A DNA stretch of 64,000 nucleotides from positions 5,704,001 to 5,768,000 of the forward strand of contig NW_027478170.1 in NCBI RefSeq assembly GCF_051020975.1, in the 5' to 3' direction. Below, piece after piece: positions 36,257-49,458 of the stretch. The notes under the pieces were generated by a model that saw nothing but the letters and a program-made list of their open reading frames with translations, was not told the DNA's origin and did no database searches. The position numbers and the translations under genes are program-made. Each line of letters begins with the position of its first letter. Position 1 is the stretch's first letter. Source of the DNA: Osmia lignaria lignaria (taxonomy: Eukaryota > Arthropoda > Insecta > Hymenoptera > Megachilidae).

Positions 36257-37544
36257 TTGCAGATTCAGCTCAAAGGAACTGGCCTGACGAACATATTTCG
36301 AGATATTTCGTCTTCTTGTTGTTCTTCCTCTGCACAGCTAAGCTGGAAGTGGCATTTGCAGCTCGCAATAGTGCAGAGTTATCTTAAAGAAAGGGGCCAC
36401 GGTGTTTCTGTATCTCTATTATGTTGGTGCGGCTTCGGAACTTTTAAATATCTTGATATATCTCGAGAACTACGCATCTGATCAAAAAATGTCATAGAAC
36501 ATAAAAAGTAGGAAACTTAATTCTCTACAAAAAAGGTCTCTTAACATTTTGCCATAGCTCGCTTCGTTTCCGAGATATTTGCATATATATCTCAAGGGAA
36601 GGGGCCTGACGGACATATTTCGAGATATTTCTTCTTCTTGTTGTTCTTCTTCTGCACAGCTAAGCTGGAAGTGGCATTTGCGGCTCGCACTAGTGCAGAG
36701 TTATCTCAAAGAAAGGGGCCACGGTGTTTCTGTATCTCTATTATGTTGGTGCGGCTTCGGAACTTTTAAATATCTCGATATATCTCGAAAACTACGCTTC
36801 TGATCAAAAAATATCATAGTACATAAAAAGTAGGAAACTTAATTCTCTACAAAAAAGGTCTCTTAACATTTTGCCATAGCTCGCTTCGTTTCCGAGATAT
36901 TTGCAGATTTATCTCAAGGGAAGGGGCCTAACGGACATATTACGAGATATTTCTTCTTCTTGTTGTTCTTCTTCTGCACAGCTAAACTGGAAGTGGCATT
37001 TCCAGCTCGCAATAGTGCAGAGTTATCTCAAAGAAAGGGGCCACAGTGTTTCTGTATCTCTATTATGTTGGTGCGGTTTCGGAACTTTTAAATATCTTGA
37101 TATATCTCGAGAACTACGCATCTGATCAAAAAATATCATAGAACATAAAAAGTAGGAAACTTAATTCTCTACAAAAAAGGTCTCTTAACATTTTGCCATA
37201 GCTCGCTTCGTTTCCGAGATATTTGCAGATTTATCTCAAGGGAAGGGGCCTGACGGACATATTTCGAGATATTTCTTCTTCTTGTTGTTCTTCTTCTGCA
37301 CAGCTGAGCTGGAAGTGGCATTTGCAGCTCGCAATAGTGCAGAGTTATCTCAAAGAAAGGGGCCACGGTGTTTCTGTATCTCTATTATGTTGGTGCGGCT
37401 TCGGAACTTTTAAATATCTCGATATATCTCGAAAACTACGCTTCTGATCAAAAAATATCATAGAACATAAATTGTAGGAAACATAATTCTCTACAAAAAA
37501 CGTCTCTGAACATTTTGCCATAGCTCGCTTCGTTTCCGAGATAT
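36257..37544 (+). repeat. 6-monomer HOR, cycle 4, shortened to 4 units
   Basis: a (36257, with GACGAACATATT), b (36579) and c (36901, with CATATTACGAG and CCACAGTG) are followed by 37223. That unit starts as d (CAGCTGAGCTGG) but has TGCAGCTCGC and an e-like tail (ACAAAAAACGTCTCTGAAC). Two units' worth of sequence is missing, again with the 322-bp register kept. Confidence 0.85.
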
Positions 37545-39476
37545 TTGCAGATTCAGCTCAAAGGAACTGGCCTGACGGACATATTTCGAGATATTTCTTC
37601 TTCTTGTTGTTCTTCCTCTGCACAGCTAAGCTGGAAGTGGCATTTGCAGCTCGCAATAGTGCAGAGTTATCTTAAAGAAAGGGGCCACGGTGTTTCTGTA
37701 TCTCTATTATGTTGGTGCGGCTTCGGAACTTTTAAATATCTTGATATATCTCGAGAACTACGCATCTGATCAAAAAATGTCATAGAACATAAAAAGTAGG
37801 AAACTTAATTCTCTACAAAAAAGGTCTCTTAATATTTTGCCATAGCTCGCTTCGTTTCCGAGATATTTGCATATATATCTCAAGGGAAGGGGCCTGACGG
37901 ACATATTTCGAGATATTTCTTCTTCTTGTTGTTCTTCTTCTGCACAGCTAAGCTGGAAGTGGCATTTGCGGCTCGCACTAGTGCAGAGTTATCTCAAAGA
38001 AAGGGGCCACGGTGTTTCTGTATCTCTATTATGTTGGTGCGGCTTCGGAACTTTTAAATATCTCGATATATCTCGAAAACTACGCTTCTGATCAAAAAAT
38101 ATCATAGAACATAAAAAGTAGGAAACTTAATTCTCTACAAAAAAGGTCTCTTAACATTTTGCCATAGCTCGCTTCGTTTCCGAGATATTTGCAGATTTAT
38201 CTCAAGGGAAGGGGCCTAACGGACATATTTCGAGATATTTCTTCTTCTTGTTGTTCTTCTTCTGCACAGCTAAACTGGAAGTGGCATTTCCAGCTCGCAA
38301 TAGTGCAGAGTTATCTCAAAGAAAGGGGCCACGGTGTTTCTGTATCTCTATTATGTTGGTGCGGTTTCGGAACTTTTAAATATCTTGATATATCTCGAGA
38401 ACTACGCATCTGATCAAAAAATATCATAGAACATAAAAAGTAGGAAACTTAATTCTCTACAAAAAAGGTCTCTTAACATTTTGCCATAGCTCGCTTCGTT
38501 TCCGAGATATTTGCAGATTTATCTCAAGGGAAGGGGCCTGACGGACATATTTCGAGATATTTCTTCTTCTTGTTGTTCTTCTTCTGCACAGCTGAGCTGG
38601 AAGTGGCATTTGCAGGTCGCAATAGTGCAGAGTTATCTCAAAGAAAGGGGCCACGGTGTTTCTGTATCTCTATTATGTTGGTGCGGCTTCGGAACTTTTA
38701 AATATCTCGATATATCTCGAAAACTACGCTTCTGATCAAAAAATATCATAGAACATAAATTGTAGGAAACATAATTCTTTACAAAAAAGGTCTCTTAACA
38801 TTTTGCCATAGCTCGCTTCGTTTCCGAGATATTTGCAGATATATCTCAAGGGAAGGGGCCTGACGGACATATTTCGAGATATTTCTTCTTCTTGTTGTTC
38901 TTCTTCTGCACAGCTAAGCTGGAAGTTGCATTTGCGGCTCGCACTAGTGCACAGTTATCTCAAAGAAAGGGGCCACGGTGTTTCTGCATCTCTATTATGT
39001 TGGTGCGTCTTCGGAACTTTTAAATATCTCGATATATCTCGAAAACTACGCTTCTGATCAAAAAATATCATAGAACATAAATTGTAGGAAACATAATTCT
39101 CTACAAAAAACGTCTCTTAACATTTTGCCATAGCTCGCTTCGTTTCCGAGATATTTGCAGATTCAGCTCAAAGGAACTGGCCTGACGGACATATTTCGAG
39201 ATATTTCTTCTTCTTGTTGTTCTTCCTCTGCACAGCTAAGCTGGAAGTGGCATTTGCAGCTCGCAATAGTGCAGAGTTATCTCAAAGAAAGGGGCCACGG
39301 TGTTTCTGTATCTCTATTATGTTGGTGCGGCTTCGGAACTTTTAAATATCTTGATATATCTCGAAAGCTACGCATCTGATCAAAAAATATCATAGAACAT
39401 GAAAAGTAGGAAACTTAATTCTCTACAAAAAAGGTCTCTTAACATTTTGCCATAGCTCGCTTCGTTTCCGAGATAT
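37545..39476 (+). repeat. 6-monomer HOR, cycle 5
   Basis: The order is a' (37545), b (37867), c (38189), d (38511), e (38833, with TTCTGCATCTC) and f' (39155). Unit f' has the normal TTTCGAGATATTT instead of TTTCGACATATTT but keeps CTCGAAAGCTACG and the CATGAAAAG tail. The tail of a' has TCTTAATATTTTGCC, as in the tail of 30461, so this cycle resembles cycle 1 more than cycles 2-3 at that point. Confidence 0.85.
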
Positions 39477-41086
39477 TTGCAGATTCAGCTCAAAGGAACT
39501 GGCCTGACGAACATATTTCGAGATATTTCTTCTTCTTGTTGTTCTTCTTCTGCACAGCTAAGCTGGAAGTGGCATTTGCGGCTCGCACTAGTGCAGAGTT
39601 ATCTCAAAGAAAGGGGCCACGGTGTTTCTGTATCTCTATTATGTTGGTGCGGCTTCGGAACTTTTAAATATCTCGATATATCTCGAAAACTACGCTTCTG
39701 ATCAAAAAATATCATAGAACATAAAAAGTAGGAAACTTAATTCTCTACAAAAAAGGTCTCTTAACATTTTGCCATAGCTCGCTTCGTTTCCGAGATATTT
39801 GCAGATTTATCTCAAGGGAAGGGGCCTAACGGACATATTTCGAGATATTTCTTCTTCTTGTTGTTCTTCTTCTGCACAGCTAAACTGGAAGTGGCATTTC
39901 CAGCTCGCAATAGTGCAGAGTTATCTCAAAGAAAGGGGCCACGGTGTTTCTGTATCTCTATTATGTTGGTGCGGTTTCGGAACTTTTAAATATCTTGATA
40001 TATCTCGAGAACTACGCATCTGATCAAAAAATATCATAGAACATAAAAAGTAGGAAACTTAATTCTCTACAAAAAAGGTCTCTTAACATTTTGCCATAGC
40101 TCGCTTCGTTTCCGAGATATTTGCAGATTTATCTCAAGGGAAGGGGCCTGACGGACATATTTCGAGATATTTCTTCTTCTTGTTGTTCTTCTTCTGCACA
40201 GCTGAGCTGGAAGTGGCATTTGCAGGTCGCAATAGTGCAGAGTTATCTCAAAGAAAGGGGCCACGGTGTTTCTGTATCTCTATTATGTTGGTGCGGCTTC
40301 GGAACTTTTAAATATCTCGATATATCTCGAAAACTACGCTTCTGATCAAAAAATATCATAGAACATAAATTGTAGGAAACATAATTCTTTACAAAAAAGG
40401 TCTCTTAACATTTTGCCATAGCTCGCTTCGTTTCCGAGATATTTGCAGATATATCTCAAGGGAAGGGGCCTGACGGACATATTTCGAGATATTTCTTCTT
40501 CTTGTTGTTCTTCTTCTGCACAGCTAAGCTGGAAGTTGCATTTGCGGCTCGCACTAGTGCACAGTTATCTCAAAGAAAGGGGCCACGGTGTTTCTGCATC
40601 TCTATTATGTTGGTGCGTCTTCGGAACTTTTAAATATCTCGATATATCTCGAAAACTACGCTTCTGATCAAAAAATATCATAGAACATAAATTGTAGGAA
40701 ACATAATGCTCTACAAAAAACGTCTCTTAACATTTTGCCATAGCTCGCTTCGTTTCCGAGATATTTGCAGATTCAGCTCAAAGGAACTGGCCTGACGGAC
40801 ATATTTCGAGATATTTCTTCTTCTTGTTGTTCTTCCTCTGCACAGCTAAGCTGGAAGTGGCATTTGCAGCTCGCAATAGTGCAGAGTTATCTCAAAGAAA
40901 GGGGCCACGGTGTTTCTGTATCTCTATTATGTTGGTGCGGCTTCGGAACTTTTAAATATCTTGATATATCTCGAGAGCTACGCATCTGATCAAAAAATAT
41001 CATAGAACATGAAAAGTAGGAAACTTAATTCTCTACAAAAAAGGTCTCTTAACATTTTGCCATAGCTCACTTCGTTTCCGAGATAT
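39477..41086 (+). repeat. 6-monomer HOR, cycle 6, with a/b fusion unit
   Basis: Unit 39477 begins as a (AGATTCAGCTCAAAGG, GACGAACATATT) and continues as b (GCGGCTCGCACTAG, CGAAAACTACGCTTC, then CATAAAAAGTAGG). One unit is lost. It is followed by c (39799), d (40121), e (40443, with TTCTGCATCTC) and f' (40765). The crossover lies between about 39512 and 39550. Confidence 0.85.
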
Positions 41087-41408
41087 TTGCAGATTTATCT
41101 CAAGGGAAGGGGCCTGACGGACATATTTCGAGATATTTCTTCTTCTTGTTGTTCTTCTTCTGCACAGCTAAGCTGGAAGTGGCATTTACAGCTCGCAATA
41201 GTGCAGAGTTATCTCAAAGAACGGGGCCACGGTGTTTCTGTATCTCTATTATGTTGGTGCGGCTTCGGAACTTTTAAATATCTTGATATATCTCGAGAAC
41301 TACGCATCTGATCCAAAAATATCATAGAACATAAAAAGTAGGAAACCTAATTTTCTACAAAAAGGGTCTCTTAAGATTTTGCCGTAGCTCGCTTCGTTTC
41401 CGAGATGT

Positions 41409-41729
41409 TTGCAGATTTATCTCAAGGGAAGGGGCCTGACGGACATATTTCGAAATATTTCTTCTTCTTGTTGTTCTTCTTCTGCACAGCTAAGCTGGAA
41501 GTGGCATTACAGCTCGCAATAGTGCAGAGTTATCTCAAAGAACGGGGCCACGGTGTTTCTGTATCTCTATTATGTTGGTGCGGCTTCGGAACTTTTAAAT
41601 ATCTTGATATATCTCGAGAACTACGCATCTGATCAAAAAATATCATAGAACATAAAAAGTAGGAAACTTAATTCTCTACAAAAAAGGTCTCTTAACATTT
41701 TGCCATAGCTCGCTTCGTTTCCGAGATAT
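41409..41729 (+). repeat. 321-bp monomer with 1-bp deletion
   Basis: One T is missing in GTGGCATTACAGC (about 41501-41512) compared with GTGGCATTTACAGC elsewhere. The same deletion and accompanying substitutions recur in the unit 44306-44626, so the two are duplicates of one event. Confidence 0.9.
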
Positions 41730-43661
41730 TTGCAGATTTATCTCAAGGGAAGGGGCCTGACGGACATATTTCGAGATATTTCTTCTTCTTGTTGTTCTTC
41801 TTCTGCACAGCTAAGCTGGAAGTGGCATTTGCAGCTCGCAATAGTGCAGAGTTATCTCAAAGAAAGGGGCCACGGTGTTTCTGTATCTCTATTATGTTGG
41901 TGCGGCTTCGGAACTTTTAAATATCTTGATATATCTCGAGAACTACGCATCTGATCAAAAAATATCATAGAACATAAAAGGTAGGAAACTTAATTCTCTA
42001 CAAAAAAGGTCTCTTAACATTTTGCCATAGCTCGCTTCTTTTCCGAGATATTTGCAGATTTATCTCAAGGGAAGGGGCCTGACGGACATATTTCGAGATA
42101 TTTCTTCTTCTTGTTGTTCTTCTTCTGCACAGCTAAGCTGGAAGTGGCATTTACAGCTCGCAATAGTGCAGAGTTATCTCAAAGAAAGGGGCCACGGTGT
42201 TTCGGTATCTCTATTATGTTGGTGCGGCTTCGCAACTTTTAAATATCTTGATATATCTCGAGAACTACGCATCTGATCAAAAAATATCATAGAACATAAA
42301 AAGTAGGAAACTTAATTCTCTACAAATAAAGTCTCTTAACATTTTGCCATAGCTCGCTTCGTTTCCGAGATATTTGCAGATTTATCTCAAGGGAAGGGGC
42401 CTGACGGACATATTTCGAGATATTTCTTCTTCTTGTTGTTCTTCTTCTGCACAGCTAAACTGGAAGTGGCATTTCCAGCTCGCAATAGTGCAGAGTTATC
42501 TCAAGGAAAGGGGCCACGGTGTTTCTGTATCTCTATTATGTTGGTGCGGCTTCGGAACTTTTAAATATCTTGATATATCTCGAGAACTACGCATCTGATC
42601 AAAAAATATCATAGAACATAAAAAGTAGGAAACTTAATTCTCTACAAATAAAGTCTCTTAACATTTTGCCATAGCTCGCTTCGTTTCCGAGATATTTGCA
42701 GATTTATCTCAAGGGAAGGGGCCTGACGGACATATTTCGAGATATTTCTTCTTCTTGTTGTTCTTCTTCTGCACAGCTAAGCTGGAAGTGGCATTTGCAG
42801 CTCGCAATAGTGCAGAGTTATCTCAAAGAAAGGGGCCACGGTGTTTCTGTATCTCTATTATGTTGGTGCGGCTTCGGAACTTTTAAATATCTTGATATAT
42901 CTCGAGAACTACGCATCTGATCAAAAAATATCATAGAACATAAAAAGTAGGAAACTTAATTCTCTACAAAAAAGGTCTCTTAACATTTTGCCATAGCTCG
43001 CTTCGTTTCCGAGATATTTGCAGATTTATCTCAAGGGAAGGGGCCTGACGGACATATTTCGAGATATTTCTTCTTCTTGTTGTTCTTCTTCTGCACAGCT
43101 AAACTGGAAGTGGCATTTCCAGCTCGCAATAGTGCAGAGTTATCTCAAGGAAAGGGGCCACGGTGTTTCTGTATCTCTATTATGTTGGTGCGGCTTCGGA
43201 ACTTTTAAATATCTTGATATATCTCGAGAACTACGCATCTGATCAAAAAATATCATAGAACATAAAAAGTAGGAAACTTAATTCTCTACAAATAAAGTCT
43301 CTTAACATTTTGCCATAGCTCGCTTCGTTTCCGAGATATTTGCAGATTTATCTCAAGGGAAGGGGCCTGACGGACATATTTCGAGATATTTCTTCTTCTT
43401 GTTGTTCTTCTTCTGCACAGCTAAGCTGGAAGTGGCATTTGCAGCTCGCAATAGCGCAGAGTTATCTCAAAGAAAGGGGCCACGGTGTTTCTGTATCTTT
43501 ATTATGTTGTTGCGGCTTCGGAACCTTTAAATATCTCGATATATCTCGAAAACTACGCATCTGATCAAAGAATATCATAGAACATAAATAGTAGGAAACT
43601 TAATTTCCTACAAAAAAGGTCTCTCAACGTTTTGCCATAGCTCGCATTGTTTGCGAGATAT

Positions 43662-43983
43662 TTGCAGATTCATCTCAAAGGATCGGGCCTGACGGACATA
43701 TTTCGAGATATTTCTTCTTCTTGTTGTTCTTCGTCTGCACAGCTAAACTGGAAGTGGCATTTCCAGCTCGCAATAGTGCAGAGTTATCTCGCAGAAAGGG
43801 GCCACGCTGTTTCTGTATCTCTATTATGTTGGTGCGGCTTCGGAACTTTTAAATATCTTGATATATCTCGAGAACTACGCATCTGATCAAAAAATATCAT
43901 AGAACATAAGAAGTAGGAAACATAATTCTCTACAAAAAAGGTCTCTTAACATTTTGCCATAGCTCGCTTCGTTTCCGAGATAT
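43662..43983 (+). repeat. Most divergent monomer in the window
   Basis: This unit and the segment just before it carry a cluster of private changes: TCAACGTTTTGCC, CTCGCATTGTTTGCGAG, GATTCATCTCAAAGGATCGG, CTTCGTCTGC, TATCTCGCAGAAAGG and CCACGCTG, plus TTTCCTAC at 43604-43611. Neighbouring units have few. It may be an older relic that escaped homogenisation, or mark an old domain edge. Confidence 0.85.
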
Positions 43984-44305
43984 TTGCAGATTTATCTCAC
44001 GGGAAGGGGCCTGACGGACATATTTCGAGATATTTCTCCTTCTTGTTGTTCTTCTTCTGCACAGCTAAGCTGGAAGTGGCATTTGCAGCTCGCAATAGTG
44101 CAGAGATATCTCAAAGAAAGGGGCCACGGTGTTTCTGTATCTCTATTATGTTGGTGCGGCTTCGGAACTTTTAAATATCTTGATATATCTCGAGAACTAC
44201 GCATCTGATCAAAAAATACCATAGAACATAAAAAGTAGGACACTTAATTCTCTACAAAAAACGTCTCTTAAGATTTTGCCGTAGCTCGCTTCGTTTCCGA
44301 GATGT

Positions 44306-44626
44306 TTGCAGATTTATCTCAAGGGAAGGGGCCTGACGGACATATTTCGAAATATTTCTTCTTCTTGTTGTTCTTCTTCTGCACAGCTAAGCTGGAAGTG
44401 GCATTACAGCTCGCAATAGTGCAGAGTTATCTCAAAGAACGGGGCCACGGTGTTTCTGTATCTCTATTATGTTGGTGCGGCTTCGGAACTTTTAAATATC
44501 TTGATATATCTCGAGAACTACGCATCTGATCAAAAAATATCATAGAACATAAAAAGTAGGAAACTTAATTCTCTACAAAAAAGGTCTCTTAACATTTTGC
44601 CATAGCTCGCTTCGTTTCCGAGATAT
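44306..44626 (+). repeat. 321-bp monomer, duplicate of 41409
   Basis: It has the same 1-bp deletion (GGCATTACAGC at 44400-44410) and the same flanking rarities as the unit at 41409. The spacing is 2,897 bp, which is nine units minus the one deleted base. Confidence 0.9.
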
Positions 44627-45420
44627 TTGCAGATTTATCTCAAGGGAAGGGGCCTGACGGACATATTTCGAGATATTTCTTCTTCTTGTTGTTCTTCTTC
44701 TGCACAGCTAAGCTGGAAGTGGCATTTGCAGCTCGCAATAGTGCAGAGTTATCTCAAAGAAAGGGGCCACGGTGTTTCTGTATCTCCATTATGTTGGTGC
44801 GGCTTCGGAACTTTTAAATATCTTGAGATATCTCGAGAACTACGCATCTGATCAAAAAATATCATAGAACATAAAAAGTAGGAAACTTAATTCTCTACAA
44901 AAAAGGTCTCTTAACATTTTGCCATAGCACGCTTCGTTTCCGAGATATTTGCAGATATATCTCAAGGGAAGGGGCCTGACGGACATATTTCGAGATATTT
45001 CTTCTTCTTGTTGTTCTTCTTCTGCACAGCTAAGCTGGAAGTGGCATTTGCAGCTCGCAATAGTGCAGAGTTATCTCAAAGAAAGGGGCCACGGTGTTTC
45101 TGTATCTCTATTATGTTGGTGCGGCTTCGGAACTTTTAAATATCTTGATATATCTCGAGAACTACGCATCTGATCAAAAAATATCATAGAACATAAAAAG
45201 TAGGAAACATAATTCTCTACAAAAAAGGTCTCTCAACATTTTGCCATAGCTCGCTTCGTTTCCGAGATATTTGCAGATATATCTCAAGGGAAGGGGCCTG
45301 ACGGACATATTTCAAGATATTTCTTCTTCTTGTTGTTCTTCTTCTGCACAGCTAAGCTGGAAGTGGCATTTGCAGCTCGCAATAGTGCAGAGTTATCTCA
45401 AAGAAAGGGGCCACGTTGTT
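44627..45420 (+). repeat. Mixed B- and E-variant monomers
   Basis: Units 44627, 44949 and the left part of 45271 are B class. 44627 has the E variant GAGATATCTCGAG and the CTCCATTATG change that dominates the right third. 44949 has AGCACGCTTCG just before it. 45271 has TTTCAAGATATT. Similar combinations return at 47203 and beyond. Confidence 0.7.
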
Positions 45421-48168
45421 TCTGTATCTCTATTATGTTGGTGCGGCTTCGGAACTTTTAAATATCTTGAGATATCTCGAGAACTACGCATCTGATCAAA
45501 AAATATCATAGAACATAAAAAGTAGGAAACTTAATCCTCTACAAAAAAGGTCTCTTATCATTTTGCCATAGCTCGCTTCGTTTCCGAGATATTTGCAGAT
45601 ATATCTCAAGGGAAGGGGCCTGACGGACATATTTCGAGATATTTCTTCTTCTTGTTGTTCTTCTTCTGCACAGCTAAACTGGAAGTGGCATTTCCAGCTC
45701 GCAATAGTGCAGAGTTATCTCAAAGAAAGGGGCCACGGTGTTTCTGAATCTCTATTATGTTGGTGCGGCTTCGGAACTTTTAAATATCTCGATATATCTC
45801 GAAAACTACGCTTCTGATCAAAAAATATCATAGAACATAAAAAGTAGGAAACTTAATTCTCTACAAAAAAGGTCTCTTAACATTTTGCCATAGCTCGCTT
45901 CGTTTCCGAGATATTTGCAGATTTATATCAAGGGAAGGGGCCTGACGGACATACTTCGAGATATTTCTTCTTCTTGTTGTTCTTCTTCTGCACAGCTAAG
46001 CTGGAAGTGGCATTTGCGGCTCGCACTAGTGCAGAGTTATCTCAAAGAAAGGGGCCACGGTGTTTCTGTACCCCTATTATGTTGGTGCGGCTTCGGAACT
46101 TTTAAATATCTCGATATATCTCGAAAACTACGCTTCTGATCAAAAAATATCATAGAACATAAATTGTAGGAAACTTAATTCTCTACAAAAAAGGTCTCTT
46201 ATCATTTTGCCATAGCTCGCTTCGTTTCCGAGATATTTGCAGATATATCTCAAGGGAAGGGGCCTGACGGACATATTTCGAGATATTTCTTCTTCTTGTT
46301 GTTCTTCTTCTGCACAGCTAAGCTGGAAGTGGCATTTGCGGCTCGCACTAGTGCAGAGTTATCTCAAAGAAAGGGGCCACGGTGTTTCTGTACCTCTATT
46401 ATGTTGGTGCGGCTTCGGAACTTTTAAATATCTCGATATATCTCGAAAACTACGCTTCTGATCAAAAAATATCATAGAACATAAATTGTAGGAAACATAA
46501 TTCTCTACAAAAAAGGTCTCTTAACATTTTGCCATAGCTCGCTTCGTTTCCGAGATATTTGCAGATATATCTCAAGGGAAGGGGCCTGACGGACATATTT
46601 CGAGATATTTCTTCTTCTTGTTGTTCTTCTTCTGCACAGCTAAGCTGGAAGTGGCATTTGCAGCTCGCAGTAGTGCAGAGTTATCTCAAAGAAAGGGGCC
46701 ACGGTGTTTCTGTATTTCTATTATGTTGGTGCGGCTTCGGAACTTTTAAATATCTCGATATATCTCGAAAACTACGCTTCTGATCAAAAAATATCATAGA
46801 ACATAAATTGTAGGAAACATAATTCTCTACAAAAAATGTCTCTTAACATTTTGCCATAGCTCGCTTCGTTTCCGAGATATTTGCAGATTCAGCTCAAAGG
46901 AACGGGCCTGACGGACATATTTCGAGATATTTCTTCTTCTTGTTGTTCTTCTTCTGCACAGCTAAGCTGGCAGTGGCATTTGCGGCTCGCACTAGTGCAG
47001 AGTTATCTTAAAGAAAGGGGCCACGGTGTTTCTGTATCTCTATTATGTTGGTGCGGCTTCGGAACTTTTACATATCTCGATATATCTCGAAAACTACGCT
47101 TCTGATCAAAAAATATCATAGAACATAAATTGTAGGAAACATAATTCTCTACAAAAAAGGTCTCTTAACATCTTGCCATAGCTCGCTTCGTTTCCGAGAT
47201 ATTTGCAGATATATCACAAGGGAAGGGGCCTGACGGATATATTTCGAGATATTTCTTCTTCTTGTTGTTCTTCTTCTGCACAGCTAAGCTGGAAGTGGCA
47301 TTTGCAGCTCGCAATAGTGCAGAGTTATCTCAAAGAAAGGGGCCACGGTGTTTCTGTATCTCCATTATGTTGGTGCGGCTTCGGAACTTTTAAATATCTT
47401 GAGATATCTCGAGAACTACGCATCTGATCAAAAAATATCATAGAACATAAAAAGTAGGAAACTTAATTCTCTACAAAAAAGGTCTCTTAACATTTTGCCA
47501 TAGCACGCTTCGTTTCCGAGATATTTGCAGATATATCTCAAGGGAAGGGGCCTGACGGACATATTTCGAGATATTTCTTCTTCTTGTTGTTCTTCTTCTG
47601 CACAGCTAAGCTGGAAGTGGCATTTGCAGCTCGCAATAGTGCAGAGTTATCTCAAAGAAAGGGGCCACGGTGTTTCTGTATCTCTATTATGTTGGTGCGG
47701 CTTCGGAACTTTTAAATATCTTGATATATCTCGAGAACTACGCATCTGATCAAAAAATATCATACAACATAAAAAGTAGGAAACATAATTCTCTACAAAA
47801 AAGGTCTCTCAACATTTTGCCATAGCTCGCTTCGTTTCCAAGATATTTGCAGATACATCTCAAGGGAAGGGGCCTGACGGACATATTTCGAGATATTTCT
47901 TCTTCTTGTTGTTCTTCTTCTGCACAGCTAAGCTGGAAGTGGCATTTGCAGCTCGCAATAGTGCGGAGTTATCTCAAAGAAAGGGGCCACGGTGTTTCTG
48001 TATCTCCATTATGTTGGTGCGGCTTCGGAACTTTTAAATATCTTGAGATATCTCGAGAACTACGCATCTGATCAAAAAATATCATAGAACATAAAAAGTA
48101 GGAAACTTAATTCTCTACAAAAAAGGTCTCTTAACATTTTGCCATAGCTCGCTTGGTTTCCGAGATAT

Positions 48169-48491
48169 TTGCAGATTTATCTCAAGGGAAGGGGCCTGAC
48201 GGACATATTTCGAGATATTTCTTCTTCTTGTTGTTCTTCTTCTGCACAGCTAAACTGGAAGTGGCATTTCCAGCTCGCAATAGTGCAGAGTTATCTCAAA
48301 GAAAGGGGCCACGGTGTTTCTGTATCTCTATTATGTTGGTGCGGCTTCGGAACTTTTAAATATCTCGATATATCTCGAAAACTACGCTTCTGATCAAAAA
48401 ATATCATAGAACATAAATTGTAGGAAACATAATTCTCTACAAAAAAAGGTCTCTTAACATTTTGCCATAGCTCGCTTCGTTTCCGAGATAT
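48169..48491 (+). repeat. 323-bp monomer (A7 instead of A6)
   Basis: The tail reads CTACAAAAAAAGGTC with seven A (48441-48447) instead of six. The same change, with GCTTGGTTTCC and GCTAAACTGG, is found at 49136, 53322 and 53967. One insertion was therefore copied four times. Confidence 0.9.
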
Positions 48492-49135
48492 TTGCAGATA
48501 TATCACAAGGGAAGGGGCCTGACGGACATATTTCGAGATATTTCTTCTTCTTGTTGTTCTTCTTCTGCACAGCTAAGCTGGAAGTGGCATTTGCAGCTCG
48601 CAATAGTGCAGAGTTATCTCAAAGAAAGGGGCCACGGTGTTTCTGTATCTCCATTATGTTGGTGCGGCTTCGGAACTTTTAAATATCTTGAGATATCTCG
48701 AGAACTACGCATCTGATCAAAAAATATCATCGAACATAAAAAGTAGGAAACTTAATTCTCTACAAAAAAGGTCTCTCAAGATTTTGCCATAGCTCGCTTC
48801 GTTTCCGAGATATTTGCAGATACATCTCAAGGGAAGGGGCCTGACGGACATATTTCGAGATATTTCTTCTTCTTGTTGTTCTTCTTCTGCACAGCTAAGC
48901 TGGAAGTGGCATTTGCAGCTCGCAATAGTGCAGAGTTATCTCAAAGAAAGGGGCCACGGTGTTTCTGTATCTCCATTATGTTGGTGCGGCTTCGGAACTT
49001 TTAAATATCTTGAGATATCTCGAGAACTACGCAACTGATCAAAAAATATCATAGAACATAAAAAGTAGGAAACTTAATTCTCTACAAAAAAGGTCTCTTA
49101 ACATTTTGCCATAGCTCGCTTGGTTTCCGAGATAT

Positions 49136-49458
49136 TTGCAGATTTATCTCAAGGGAAGGGGCCTGACGGACATATTTCGAGATATTTCTTCTTCTTGTTG
49201 TTCTTCTTCTGCACAGCTAAACTGGAAGTGGCATTTCCAGCTCGCAATAGTGCAGAGTTATCTCAAAGAAAGGGGCCACGGTGTTTCTGTATCTCTATTA
49301 TGTTGGTGCGGCTTCGGAACTTTTAAATATCTCGATATATCTCGAAAACTACGCTTCTGATCAAAAAATATCATAGAACATAAATTGTAGGAAACATAAT
49401 TCTCTACAAAAAAAGGTCTCTTAACATTTTGCCATAGCTCGCTTCGTTTCCGAGATAT
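49136..49458 (+). repeat. 323-bp monomer, copy of 48169
   Basis: It has A7 at 49408-49414 and all other markers of the unit at 48169. The intervening units 48492 and 48814 make this a local three-unit duplication. Confidence 0.9.

Larger units (their letters stand above)
41087..44626 (+). repeat. Mixed region with a 9-monomer duplication and local dimers
   Basis: Units 41409 and 44306 are near copies with several shared rarities: TTAAGATTTTGCCGTAGC before the start, GAGATGTTTGCAG, TTTCGAAATATTT, the deletion in GGCATTACAGC and AGAACGGGGCC. Between them, 42374 and 43018 are copies (GCTAAACTGG with TCTCAAGGAAAGG), each preceded by AATAAAGTCTC or AAAAAAGGTCTC. This gives a short 644-bp periodicity. 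Confidence 0.8.

Noticed and set aside
42320..42340. AATAAA in CTACAAATAAAGTCTC as a polyadenylation signal (also in the tails of 42374 and 43018 units)
   Set aside because: It arises from a single substitution in the A-tract of a few units and has no gene upstream.
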